A stretch of DNA of 64,000 nt from Branchiostoma floridae (lineage: Eukaryota; Chordata; Leptocardii; Amphioxiformes; Branchiostomatidae). A program made the position numbers and the translations under genes. The DNA lies in assembly GCF_000003815.2 (NCBI RefSeq), contig NW_023365756.1:1-64000 (forward strand), written 5' to 3'. Positions 1 to 23,955 of the stretch are shown here, piece by piece. Each line of letters starts with the position of its first letter. The stretch's first letter is position 1. Below the pieces are notes generated by a model that saw only the letters and a program-made list of their open reading frames with translations, ran no database searches and had not been told where the DNA came from.

Positions 1-427
1 ACAGCATTGCATCGTGGACGACATGCCAAATGTGAAAACTTGTAAATATTTCTTGTCCAGGCCATGCATAATACATGTCCAGACGTATCGTTTAAGAGAT
101 TCATTAGTCACGTTTAGAATTTTCTTCTAACAGTGAAGAAGCAGTCCACATCCAGCTAGTTGAAAGGTGCGAGACTGAACCGCAATGATGGCTGGGAGCT
201 GCCCAAGTCCTACTTACCCCTACTCCGCAAGGAGGCGGGGTGAGGGGCAGAAGATTCATGCAAGTCTCGACCTAGTTCTCGCAACTCTCGCGAGACTAGG
301 TCACTCCGTGATCAAGATGGACTGATAGCCATCGGAAATTTGGATGTCTAGACGTAATTTTATGAAGGTCATCCAACTTTGGTATATTGCATTTCACTGT
401 GCATGCGAATTTTGAACTATGAACCTT

Positions 428-433
428 TTTATT
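428..433 (-). promoter_or_regulatory. Polyadenylation signal AATAAA for the TMC gene
   Basis: AATAAA reads on the minus strand 55 bases after the TMC stop codon, a normal position for the end of the 3'UTR. Confidence 0.55.
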
Positions 434-487
434 ATTGCTTCGCAAATCAACATTTCAAACAAAACAGGCCCGTTGCTCCAGCCGGTC

Positions 488-12162
<11,675 letters not shown>

Positions 12163-12850
12163 CTATATGGCCGGGGTTTAGCATCAAAAGTGTTATCAAA
12201 ATTGACATGCTCATCATGTGTCCAGTTAGAAGTAGAACTACATTGGATGGTAGTTTGTTAAATGTCATGAATGATGGGTATGACTAACAAATACATCCAC
12301 AGTTGAGAATCATTTTCTACTGTCATAACAATTACTATGATCATGTGAAATGCAAATGTCGACATGGAAATGGACACACACACACACACATGACACTTAC
12401 TTAACACTTAACACAACACACACTTAAAACATACTTTAAGACACATGGATGTCAGAAACCTCTGGACAACGAGAACCGAGAGATGATCTGATGATGGCAC
12501 GAAACAAGTGTTTGGAAGTTTGACAGATGTGCTCCACAATTATTTTCATAATGTTTTTGTTGATCGAAAAACGATACGCAGTAAATAATGGTCAAAATGA
12601 TGGCATTGAACTGTTCACGGTACAACTCCACGTAATACATACCAATAGCAGTTACTCAAGCAACTGGATATGATTTTGGAAACGGTCCTTCGTTTCAGAT
12701 AGTATCCACTATCTGTCGTCATTGACACTGTGATCTGAAAGAAACTGGTCTTTTATACCCTAACCTATGAATGAAGACAATTCTAGATGTCCAATAGGAA
12801 ACATTGTAAGACAAAGTCAAGCTGGAGAGAATTGGATCCAATAGAAAATA

Positions 12851-12967
12851 NNNNNNNNNNNNNNNNNNNNNNNNNNNNNNNNNNNNNNNNNNNNNNNNNN
12901 NNNNNNNNNNNNNNNNNNNNNNNNNNNNNNNNNNNNNNNNNNNNNNNNNNNNNNNNNNNNNNNNNNN
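12851..12967. other. Assembly gap (117 N) at the TMC / ankyrin-MYND junction
   Basis: The N run lies between the last visible TMC exon and truncated ankyrin-MYND copy A. Both genes lack exons on this side, so the gap size or the join may be wrong. Confidence 0.95.
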
Positions 12968-13359
12968 GAGGATAAGGCGGGGCATTAACGTTATTATCAT
13001 ATAGCCTACACAAACTGACCCATTTAAGCAACAAATTCCTTTATAATACATACATCCTTTATTCAAGACTTCCAAGGCTTGACATAATGACAAATTCCCT
13101 CCTGCTGGGACAAGTGTGTTGCTATTCAATCCTTAGTTATAGTTGTACATATTCAATAAATTTGAAGGAATGTGAACAGTAATAATGTTTGGATTAACTC
13201 TAACATGGACTGCACACTGTACAAAGCACCCCCCCCCCCCCACTGACTCACGCTAAAGGAACAAACAGAAACAAACTTTGTCAACTTCCGGTCAAGCGCT
13301 ACATGGAAGTAGCAATCGTCCATTGATTCTATAGTCTAATAGAAGGAGGTGATACCTAC

Positions 13360-15254
13360 ATCTCGTCTATATAGCTGTCTGGCAAATCAGGCCTTGCCCC
13401 AAGCTGAATCAGTCGTTTAACCGTGTCGACGTGGTTGTTGATGCAAGCAGTCATGAGTGGAGTGTACTGGAAGCCGTCCTTTATTTCTAATGTTGCACCA
13501 TGCTGCACCAGCAAGTCCACCACTTCTGTGTTCCTTATGTGCGATATGAGACACAAAAATTACGCATCAATTAAACGTTGCAAACATAGTATTTCCAAGT
13601 TCCTGCTCTGCAATGTGAAAATACGATAAACCTCCACAAATCATTGTGCTTCCCTTTTGTACGCTTTTTATTGTGCTTTCGTATTTTATGACGTCTAGTA
13701 CATGCTCGGTTTAGCCTATAGACATATCAGCTCGCATGCATTTCTTTCCCACTACATGTACAAGTATTACCTACATTCCAAAGTTGGGTGACCATGATCC
13801 AAGAGGTGTGAATATCACCGGAATATTTCGCAATGAACATCGTATGTCAGTATTTAGCTTATAGCTTCTATTGTCTGGCTTTGTAGTCAAACAGCATGTG
13901 TTGTGGATTGACCTACCACTGTGCGCTGCTGTGTGAAGAGGAGCAAATGTACTCTTGGATCTCTTCACCATAGACGCCCCCTTGCGGAGCAGGAGTCTCA
14001 CTACATCTACATGTCCCCTGTTGGAAGCCAGGAACAGAGCTGTGCCAGAGCTGAAGACCTCACTGTTTACACGGTCGTAGTCGATGTCTGCACCTGCGTT
14101 TGGGGATTACAAGAGTAAAGCTTTGATATGATTTTACAAGTACAAGTGAGATACCAAATAAGTTAAAAACAGCAATCACTCACAAACTTGCAAAATATAT
14201 TATGGATACCTAGTAGTTAAACAAGTGTGTTGCTCATTGTATGTTTCGACGGCCGTAGATCTGTGATGGGTGACCATGAGTTTCTACCAACCCATACGGA
14301 CTCACAGTAACGGAGAGCATTGTCTTTTGTATAACTTCCTTTCGAAAAGACACACATGACACACATAACAGGGCTTAGGCATCATGATACATTTGACTGA
14401 CATTATCTTTGCATACTTCTCCAGGGGACAACTGTTACTTCCCAGGACACAGTTGTTATGCACGGTTAGATGGAACAACAAAGATAGTGGCCTACAACAG
14501 TTGTCTGCTTGGTATAAAACAAAGGTACCGGTAGTGTACGCACTTACACAAGTGAGAACAGCCTTTACATTTGAATAATACCCGCTCAAAAGCCTTGTTT
14601 TCACATTCAAATTTAGGAGCAGATTCCTGCTGTAACCATCACTTGTACTATGAAATAAAACAACACAACACATGTACCTAACTGTATGCAAGTGTTATGA
14701 GAACACTAAACGCTCAGAGCTGGGCATGTAGGAACAAAGCTACTCTTCAAGGTTGGTGGGGAAAAACTTAGCGACATAACACGAAAAGGTCACAGTTTCA
14801 CCCCGCCAACCTCTGCTTGGAGAGTAATTCAAAACCAAGAAATATCAGTGGTTAATGTGGATGTTGTCCATAAAGCGAACTGACTTCGTTTTTGGGGACG
14901 CTTCGACTTTAGTAGTAGATGTGCAATGGGATACATAGCAGTGTTTAGCTAGCAAAATTCAACGCTCTTCAATGATTTACGACACATTGTCTGACACGAA
15001 TATAATATTCTCCAAGCAGAGGTTGGGTTGGGGAGGGAGGGAGCAGTAAGACATCTCGATTGGTCACTTGATAACCAGTCTCTACTGCCTACCGACCCAA
15101 CTTTCGCTAGGACAATAGATGACAGTCTTTAATAGGAGCCTGAGAGTTTCAATTTGTGCTTACCTGCTTTCAAAGACATTTCAACGCCCTCAAGTGAGCC
15201 TTCCCTAGCAGCATGCAACAGGAATTCATTCACATCATAATAAGTTTCCGCCAT
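13360..15254 (-). pseudogene. Ankyrin-MYND copy A, truncated and splice-damaged
   Basis: Three exons match intact paralog C: exon 1 15254-15164 (start MAETYYDVNEFLL), exon 2 14093-13917 and exon 3 13534-13360, encoding ankyrin repeats such as TALFLASNRGHVDVVRLLL. Two lesions are visible. The exon 3 acceptor, CATAG|GG in copy C, is CATAAGG here, so the only AG is shifted by one base. Using it (exon start 13533) changes frame and meets a stop after about 15 codons. Second, homology to copy C intron 3 runs to about 13210 and stops at a poly-C tract; exons 4-5 with the MYND finger are absent. The first two exons remain open, so a short product or a recent loss is possible. Confidence 0.8.
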
Positions 15255-15567
15255 TTCTTCAAGACCGCTGTTGTCGACACCTTGCTCGCGTGCTGTCTGG
15301 GCTTAAACTGATCAGTGAAGAACCATGGGAGTTGGAGAGTTGGTAAGTATGTCTCGTCACGTGATCTATTCTTTTGCCACGTGACTAGTGACATGGTAAG
15401 ACAACAATAGTTCACGTGACCAGACAACTGTTTCCCATGATTCTTCAGTTCAAGCCTATTATATACAATAAGGGAAATCGGCCAAGGTCTTCTAACAAGA
15501 CTGCTCAGTCGGAAGGTGTGGACAACAGCAGTTCTGGGAAGGCGTCAACAACAGTGGTTACAACAAA
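15255..15567. promoter_or_regulatory. Bidirectional promoter A/B with three CACGTG boxes
   Basis: 313 bp separate the divergent start codons of copies A and B. CACGTG occurs at 15358-15363, 15378-15383 and 15413-15418, in contexts GTCACGTGA, GCCACGTGAC and TTCACGTGAC. These are E-boxes of the type bound by bHLH-ZIP factors (USF, MITF/TFE). Both flanks carry a related AAGGTGT-GACAACAGCAGT block just upstream of each ATG, so the region is roughly mirror-symmetric. Confidence 0.7.
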
Positions 15568-18500
15568 ATGGCATTGTATGGAATTGATGCAAACTATGAC
15601 CTGTTGTGTGCTGCCAGGTATGGAGAACTTGAAGACGTTAAAGCGGCTTTGAAAGCAGGTGAGTACATAATTATGTATTTCTCTTCCCTAAAGCGTTTAA
15701 CGTTATAATAATGTCAACACGCGCAAGGTGTTGAAAACGGCGTTTTTAACGAAATGAAGAAAGCCTGTGTCTATGGTATGTTGTATGGTTTGAGTTTGGC
15801 CCACTTCAATGCATTAGAACAGCTTTGAAAGCATGTAAGCACATAGTGAAATTCTTTCCTAAAACGCATGCACGCACCATACGGCAAGGTGTACAAGCAG
15901 GTAAATTGTTTTGGTTTCGAATGCTGGTCGCCTGTTTCTGTGATGTAGTTGATCATGGCTTTTCTACGTGCCCTATACATATCTTTGTCTTTTATACCGC
16001 ATGTTAATCTCATTAGATTAACAGGTGGCATAAGAGTATCAAAAGTGTCCAACCTTGGTCCAACTGGCCCTCACCCTGACCCTTTGGATAGAAATGTCTT
16101 TTTATGCCGCTGGTAAATATGTTGTGTTGAACGTTGAATGTTCTCGGAAACTGCGTCACTTTAGTTTATGGGCAACATCCGCATCAATATTTCTTGCCTC
16201 TGGGTATCCCACCACGCCACCCCCTGGAAAATGTGCAAATCATAGCATTTGCTGTTATAAACAGTCACTGTGTTAACGTTGCTTTGCTTCACAAGTGCTG
16301 GGTGTGGCAGAAATGCCGTAAATGCTCCCGCAAAGATCGAAAAGTTGGAGCAGTAAATGTGTATTCACATGTAAATTAGAAATAAGGACCCACGCAGTTA
16401 CTTGGGACACCTTTGTTGCATGGTATGCAGACAAGTTGCATAATGACAATAGATTAGCGTGCTTTGAATCAACACCGACTATGTTTTTTTTCGTCCGGAT
16501 TTTGCTATAAAGTTGAGATCTTTTAAAATGTAAATTATATGTAAATAAGGACCCCCTCACAAGTGCGCACAGTGCACTAGCCGCACATTTGTTCTTTGTT
16601 TCATGCTATGCAGACAACTTGCATAATGATAATACGTCATTAACATGTTTTAAATCAACGCCAACTTTTTTCTAATTTGTGCCTGATGTTTTACGTGGTA
16701 AAAAGTTAGCAAGTAATATAACACTAGTAGTCGAATACCAAGGTCGCAAAATAATAACGTTTTTGTCATGTTTCAAACAAGCATTTACAAATAAGATCAA
16801 CAAAACTTTTGCTGTAGTTGAATTTTTCGTTGTTACGCAGCGTAAGATGGCCTAATTTACAGGTTAAACGCCACGTTATAACACTAGACGGTTCGCAAAG
16901 TTGTTCGAGCTCGCATTGGGAAGGAAAGTCTGTCATGACTGTATATGTTTTGTAGTAGGCGGTAGGAACAGCCTTTCCCTTAATTCAGCCCCATTCACAA
17001 GAATATTAATACTATTATTGGTAATGGTATAATGATTCGTCTTTCGGACGGGATGTAAAACGGGTGGTGCATCGAGCAAGTAAATCAGCCCCATGATTTA
17101 CTCAATTGTAAAACCATATCAATGTTATTACCAAACGCAGGTGCAGACATCGACTTCGACCACGTGGACTGTGAGTCCTCCAGCACTGGTACGGCGTTGT
17201 ACAATGCTTGCATGAAGGGACACATCGACGTGATCAAACTGCTACTCCGCAAGGGGGCGTCTACGGCGAAGAGAGACAAAACTGCATTTGCTCCCCTTCA
17301 CGTAGCAGTACACGAAGGTAAGACAATCCACAACAGATGATGGTGTATATGTGACCTATTGGATCATCCGAATTTGCAAAATACGTACTGCTTATACCCC
17401 CTCACGTTAGGCGAAAATCGATCGGACGACGAGTCTGTGAGCTCTAAATTACGAGGAGGCATGACCCTGACGGGCAGGGGGGACTCTGCAATTTCTTCGT
17501 TGGCATCATGGCCATGCCTCCTCGTAAATTAGAGCTCGCAGACTCGTCGTCCTATCGAATCGCGCCTAATGTGAGGGGGTATATTACTATAAGGAAACCC
17601 TCTTGATAGATAGTACATGTAGCATGTGAGCGAAGAGGTCCATAGTACATATATATGCCAGGCCAAAACGTGCTGCACATACTACTAGTATGACATTGAA
17701 AAGCACACACGCTATACTGACAACCACACACGCACAAGAATCTGCAGTAACTTTTTATGAAGGCATATCTCATTTAGAAGGGATGGGAAAATACAAATAC
17801 CCAGTTTGCTTGATTTATATATCCCGTTTCTCCCATCCTAGGAAGGATTGACGTAGTTGACTTGCTGGTGCAGCATGGTGCAACAGTAGACATACGGGAC
17901 GGCTTCCAGAACACACCACTCATGACTGCATGTGTCTACAATCGTGTGGACTTAGTTAAGCGATTGATTCAGCTTGGAGCAAGGCCGGATGTAAAAGATG
18001 GCTACATAGCCCAGAGGCAAGTATACATCCTTCTCGTGACCTAGTGAACTATTGCTTCTTAATGTAGATACATTTTTATATTAAACTGAACTGTATTCTT
18101 TTTTATATTTTTTTCAGGGTGTATGTGTATGGTGTATATTTTATACCTGCTCCGATCCACTACAATCCGGATGTCATAAAATCGCGTATCACTTATACTG
18201 TGCGTCCTATATAAACGTATATACGCATGTGGCCTATAGTTACCTAAATGAGTCATATCTTCCATTATAGATTGGGAGACTATACCGGCTGTGACAAGAG
18301 TCGGAGGCTGATACAAGCGGCGGCGAAGTCCAAGCTGTTGAGATGCTGCAACCCCAAGTGTGGCAAACCAGGCTACAGGTAGATTTTCTGCTGACGGTTC
18401 CGCAGCAAAATGTTGTATTTCTACTTTGTCAGAGAAGAATGTTTATCAAATGTTGGTATATTATAGAACCAAATAAATTATTTCCATTTGACTTTCTACA

Positions 18501-18808
18501 ACAGTACTCTTTGTAGCCTACGAAATGACGTTCTGAACCCTGCACAGTCCCTAAATGGATTGTTTACCTTCTACAGGAAAACCCTGAAGCTGTGTGCCGG
18601 GTGCAAGCTGACCCGCTACTGCAGCCGTGACTGTCAGAAACAGCACTGGTCTGTCGGACACAAGAAGTGCTGTGGGCATGACGCGTACACTGAAGAAGGG
18701 CCACATCCCATCGACAGAATGGAATCACATCCTAGCACATGTCCATGTAAACAAGAGAGGTTTAAATTTCCAAAGACGTCTGTAGTGAAACGGCTTTATC
18801 CTAAATGA
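15568..18808 (+). CDS. Ankyrin-repeat and MYND zinc-finger protein, copy B
   Basis: Five exons: 15568-15658, 17141-17317, 17842-18016, 18271-18378, 18577-18808. The total is 783 bp, a 260-residue protein with no internal stop. Residues 1-135 hold about four ankyrin repeats (YDLLCAARYGELEDVKAAL; TALYNACMKGHIDVIKLLL; APLHVAVHEGRIDVVDLLV; TPLMTACVYNRVDLVKRLI). A basic linker leads to a MYND finger: CCNPKC, LCAGC, YCSRDC, then HWSVGHKKCC, with all zinc ligands in place. Such proteins are usually cytoplasmic or nuclear interaction adaptors; the partner is unknown. The exon 3 donor is AG|GCAAGT, a GC-AG intron shared with copy D. The unique C-terminal tail ends KRLYPK. It is divergently paired with broken copy A. 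Confidence 0.88.
17395..17581. mobile_element. Foldback MITE-like element in intron 2 of copy B
   Basis: Arms of about 67 bp (17397-17463 and 17513-17579) are inverted repeats with few mismatches. They start CCCCCTCACGTTAGGCG and are flanked by TA on both sides. Copy D has no such sequence at the equivalent intron position (near 25300), which gives an empty site. A related end (AAAATCGATCGGACGACGA) occurs near 19598. Confidence 0.8.
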
Positions 18809-19321
18809 AGAACTGTTGAACACACGATGCGGCAACAGCCATATCAAATGAAGTCAAAAGATAAGTGGCAATTTGGAATGTTGGCAAATCCGGAATTTCT
18901 TACTTTGGTCAGTATGGATAAGCTGCTTGTGTTTTTGTGTAACGTTTTATACAATAATGTTGTGTCAAATCTTTTTATTCACATATGTAGTCTGTAAAAT
19001 TTTACATGGTTCTGTCAATAACTCGTTCAAGTTGGTTTATCTTGTAAAAGAAAGTTAAATTTGGAGTCAGAATGCAACAAATAATTAGAAAATGTTGCAG
19101 CGCCCCCATTTCCTGTCGTTAATGTTTTATGTTGGACGTTGTTGATGTTTACCAGTAAGCTGACAATCTGTTCATTTCACAATTACCCCCTCCCCCAAAA
19201 TTAGATCTGAATTGTGATTAGTAATGTCCGAGCTAAAGTAACATTCTAGTGTACGATATGTTAGTGTTTTGGTGTGAATGTAATGCTATCTCAGTATCTG
19301 TTGTTATTCTATGTAAATAAA
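18809..19321 (+). other. 3'UTR of copy B with AATAAA at 19316-19321
   Basis: The region after the stop is homologous to that after copy D, up to the shared block TATGTAAATAAA. The same block is found after copy D (27359-27364) and as an orphan at 31430-31435. Confidence 0.65.
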
Positions 19322-20917
19322 AGCAAAATGAAAAGTGAACAAGTCTCTTGATAACTTGCAATTGCTTTTCCCTGTTCGTGTGTAAGTTCAATTGAATAAC
19401 ATGGCCAGAACATATCAAAACCGGAAGTTCCGTTGCACTACCGTATAAAGCCGCTAGAGGACCCATTACTGAACACCTTTGTTTTACCGACCGATACCCA
19501 TACCGACTGTAATGTTTGATCCGCACACACTGGGAATGGCCCTACTCGTGTTTTATGAGTGTGCTGGGTTCTTTTATACCCCTGTCACATTTGTAGAAAA
19601 TCGATCGGACGACGATTTTGCGGCAATCGCCCGATCCTCGCTTATAGTAATAGCTTTATTGCACAACAATTGTACGAGGTACAAAGTATGGCTTAAATGT
19701 AACAGGGAAAAAGTGAACAAGTCTCTTAATATACTAGTAATACCCCATCCCCTTTATGTTTTATGTTTGACCTTGTTGAGGTTTATTTCCCAGTTCCCAA
19801 GTTTTTTCCCGAAATTAGATTTGTGATGTGATTCGTACTGTCCAAGCTTCGGGAGATCGTTACCTTCTTCTGACAAGAGTTAATCTATCTGCTATTATAT
19901 TGTAGATGAATAAAAACAAATATATAAAAAGGTGTGTAAGTTGACCAAATATGACCAGAACATGGCATATCAAACCCGGAAGTTCCGTAGCAGTACCGTA
20001 CAAAACCCTAGAAGACCCATTAGAAAACTTGACTTTTGTTTTCCGATCTCTACCCACATCTTCTTCTTGGTTTTCGAGACTACTAACTTCAGCTGAAGAA
20101 TCTATAGTCAATATACCGACTGTTAGGTTTGATCCGCTCACACCTGGAATGCCCACCACTCTTTTCTAGTCCCTAGCCAAATGCTCCTTTTTATCTGAGG
20201 CAAAGGGGCAAAAGATCCGACAGAATTCGCACCTGTCGAAAATTGATAAGCGCGTGGATGTCATACATATTATCAAATCAACATGACCTCGCTGGGAAAA
20301 AACCACGCGTTACGTTTAGCATAAAATGTCTAATAGACTAATTTTTGGATATTAGTCTAGTACCCACGAATCGGAGAAAGATCTATTAACATTTACTTTG
20401 TTGTGTTTGTTAATAACAGTCGGCGTCACATTTCATTACCTAATCACATTCATATCACAACACTCAACAGACCATTCAGTAGGATGTTATTTTTTATTAT
20501 ACGAAACACGATTGAGGGAGAACATGAAACGTACCCGTGACAATTATGTTGCAACAGTGAGCCACGTTCTCAGTGATCTAACAACGGATACGAAAGGTAG
20601 AGTCCCGACTCCACATCTTACATTTCAACTTGTTAACGTCCTGCGACAAGATAATCCAAGTAAAACGAGGTCTTTATAAACCACATTACTGTTCAAATAG
20701 AAACCAGTTGACAAAACAAACAAAACTTAGCGTTGTCTTATACCTACGTATATGGATACAAGCACCATAAGAAAGAGATAAATGTTTCAGGTTTGGCAAC
20801 TTATTGTTTGCTATATTTCATATGCGGCTGTTGTCGTGTACTCCACAGTTCTTCGTATTGAATGATAAGTCGTCTCATGTCATCGTTAAAGATCAGAAGT
20901 AGTAAAAACGTTTAGAG
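19322..20917. other. Intergenic between convergent copies B and C
   Basis: It holds two copies of the 'ccggaagttcc' dispersed repeat (near 19405 and 19965) and a MITE-like end near 20255-20290. It also holds the reverse-strand 3'UTR remnant of copy C (around 20480-20540, matching ATCGTGTTTCGT in the family's 3'UTR). No gene is seen. Confidence 0.55.
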
Positions 20918-23657
20918 TCACAATTCTTTTGCACGTGCACATGCCTGTGCTATTAGATCATCTGCCATGGACTTGAAGAATTTGAAGAAGGGGCTTGGTC
21001 CATCGTTAGTGTACGCGTCATGCCCACAGCACTTCTTGTGTCCGACAGACCAGTGTTGTATCTGACAGTCACGGCTGCAGTAGCGGGTCAGCTTGCACCG
21101 GCCACACAGCTTCATGGTTTTCCTGTAGAAGATAAACAGGTAAAGATGCAATTGAGTAACTATGAAGAGCTCCGGAAGATTTTTTTCATTTTGTGAGCTA
21201 CAAAGACTTGTAGAAAGTTCAATTCATATACCAAGTTGCACATCGGACAAAATTCGGAAGGGGTTTCTTTTCAAAAGTAATAACAGAATATTTCAGCTAT
21301 GGAACCGTTAAAAAACCTACCTGTAGCCTGGTTTGTCACACTTGGGGTTGCAGCATCTTAACAGCTTGGACTTCCTCGCCTTTTGTACAAGCTGCATACT
21401 CTCGGTACTTAAGTTTCCTCGCCTAATGGAAGATGTGACACATTAATGCATTTAGGGAGCCGCCAGGCCATGAGATATCAATACATAGATTTTTATAGGA
21501 CGCAAGAACTAGTGATACAATATGACTTCAGGTTTGTTGCATGTAGATTGGAAGATTATGAACATTATACTAGTAAAACATACATGCACACCCCCCCTCA
21601 CTCACTCACGCTTAAGAAACAAACAGAAACAAACTTTGTCAACCTCCGGTCAAGCGCTACATGGAAGTTTGTTTACACGAGAAGCAATCGTCCTTTGATT
21701 CTATAGTCTAATAGAAGGATAAGATACTTACATTTCGTCTATATAGCTGTCTGGCAAATCAGGTCTTGCCCCAAGCTGAATCAGTCGTTTAACCGTGTCG
21801 ACGTGGTTGTTGATGCATGCAGTCATGAGTGGTGTGTACTGGAAGCCGTCCTTTATTTCTAACGTTGCACCATGTTGGACCAGCAAATCCACCACTTCTG
21901 TGTTCCCTATGCACGAAGACACAGAAATTACGTATTAAGTAAACATAGTATTTTCACGTTCCTGCTTTGTTTCTGCAATGTGAAACCTTAATAAATCATT
22001 GTGTTTACCTTTTGCGCGCTTCTTATCGCGCTTTCTTATTCTATCACATCTAGTACATGCTCTGCTTAGCCTATAGACATATCCGCTCACATGCATTTCT
22101 TTCCCACTACATGTACTAGCATTACCTACATTGCAAAGTTGGGTGACCATGAGGCAAGAGGTGATAATATCATAGGAATATTTCGCAATGAAAATCGTAT
22201 GTCAGTATTCAGCTTATAGCGTCTATTGGCTTTGTATTCAAACAGCATGTGTTGTGGATTGACCTACCATTGTGCGCTGCTGTGTGAAGAGGAGCAAATG
22301 CACTCTTGGATCTCTTCACCACAGACGCCCCCTTGCGGAGCAGGAGTCTCACTACATCTACATGTCCCCTGTTGGAAGCTAGGAACAGAGCTGTGCCAGA
22401 GCTGAAGACTTCACTGTTCACACGGTCGTAGTCGATGTCTGCACCTGCGTTTGGGGATTACAAGAGTGAAGCGTTGATATGATTTTACAAGTACAAGTGA
22501 GATACCAAATAAGTTGAAAACAGCAATCACATATCAACTCACAAACTTGCAAAATATATTATGTATACCTAGTAGGTAAACAAATATGTTGCTCATTGTA
22601 TGTGTTGGCGATGGTAGATTTGTCATGGGTGATCATGAGAAGTTTTTTTATCAATCCATATGGACTCACAGTTACGAAGAGCAATGACTTCTGTATAACG
22701 AAGTTCCTTTCGAAAAGACACACATAATACACAGCACAAGGCTTAGGTATTATGATAGTTGATACGCACTATTTGACATGGTCTATTACGTTATCTAATA
22801 TGAGACATTATTATATTCTTGCATACTTTGTGAATTGCAAATCTCCAGGGGAGAATTGTTACTTCCAATGACATAATTGTCATGCACGGTTAAATGGAAC
22901 AACAGAATATACATAGCGGCACACATCAGTCGTATGCAAGTTGTCTGCATAGCATAAAACAAACAACAAACGGGCCGATAGTGTACTGTATGCACACAAG
23001 TGAGAACAACCTTTACATTTGAATAATAGTGCACATTTGAGTATCCGCTTCAAAGCTTGTTTTCACATTCAGATTGATAAAAGAAGATTCTGGAATGTAC
23101 GCAACTGCAAATATATAATATGAACACTGAACACACAGATGCGAGGCATATAGGGATATTCAAAGCTAGCTACTCTCCAAGAAAAACGCCACGACCCCCA
23201 CCAACCTCTGCTTGGAGAGTAGTAGTGGTCAAATTTATGTGGATGCTGTCTATAAAGCGAGCTGACTTCGTTTTAGGGGACGCTTTGACTTTGGTGGATG
23301 TGCAAATCACAAAATACCTCTTCAACTAGCAAAATTCGTGTTCAACTTCTTTAGATCACAGGTGACCGGCATTTGTCACCGGAATAAAAAGTTCTTCAAT
23401 GATTTACGACATCGTGTCTGACACGAGTATAAAATTATCCAAGCATAGAGTAGATGGAGCATCTCGGTCACTTATGATAACCAGTCTCTACTATCTGCCG
23501 ACTCAACTTTTGCTAGGACAACAGAGGATACGTCTTTAATAGGACAGAGTTTCAATTTGTGCTTACCTGCTTTCAAAGTCATTTTAACGCCCTCGACTGA
23601 GCCTTCCCTAGCAGCATGCAACAGGAATTCATTCACATCACAATAAGTTTCCGCCAT
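20918..23657 (-). CDS. Ankyrin-repeat and MYND zinc-finger protein, copy C
   Basis: Exons on the minus strand: 23657-23567, 22444-22268, 21906-21732, 21422-21321, 21122-20918. The total is 750 bp, 249 residues, with frame continuous across all junctions. It begins MAETYCDVNEFLLHAAREG and carries ankyrin repeats (TALFLASNRGHVDVVRLLL; APLHTAAHNG joined to NTEVVDLLVQHGA; TPLMTACINNHVDTVKRLI). The MYND finger follows: CCNPKC, LCGRC, YCSRDC, HWSVGHKKCC. The tail ends in ACARAKEL. Exon 3 uses a normal GT donor (AT|GTAAGT), unlike B and D. It is the intact counterpart of copy A and is paired head to head with D. Protein-interaction adaptor by family; specific role unknown. Confidence 0.88.
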
Positions 23658-23955
23658 TTCGTCAGGACCGCTGTTGTCGACACCTTGCGCGCGCGCTGTC
23701 TGGGCTTGAACTGATCAGTGGAGAATCATGGGAGTTCGTAAGTTTGTCTCGTCACGTGATCTATTCTTTTGTCACGTGACTAGTGACATGGTAAGACAAT
23801 GACAACTCACGTGACCAGACAACGTCTTCCCATAATTCTTCAGTTCAAACCTATAATAAGGGAAATTGGTCAAGGTCTTCTAACAAGACTGCTCGCTCGG
23901 AAGGTGTGGACAACAGCAGTTCTAGGAAAGCGTCAAGAACAGTGGTTACAACAAA
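23658..23955. promoter_or_regulatory. Bidirectional promoter C/D with three CACGTG boxes
   Basis: 298 bp lie between the start codons of C and D. CACGTG is at 23753-23758, 23773-23778 and 23808-23813, the same 20- and 35-bp spacing as in the A/B promoter. The middle box is the full palindrome GTCACGTGAC, which equals the published CLEAR motif of TFEB-type factors. Which factor binds is inference. Confidence 0.72.

Noticed and set aside
12360-12430. CRISPR-like short repeats (ACACAC and ACACTTA)
   Set aside because: Simple CA-rich sequence in an animal genome; no spacer structure.
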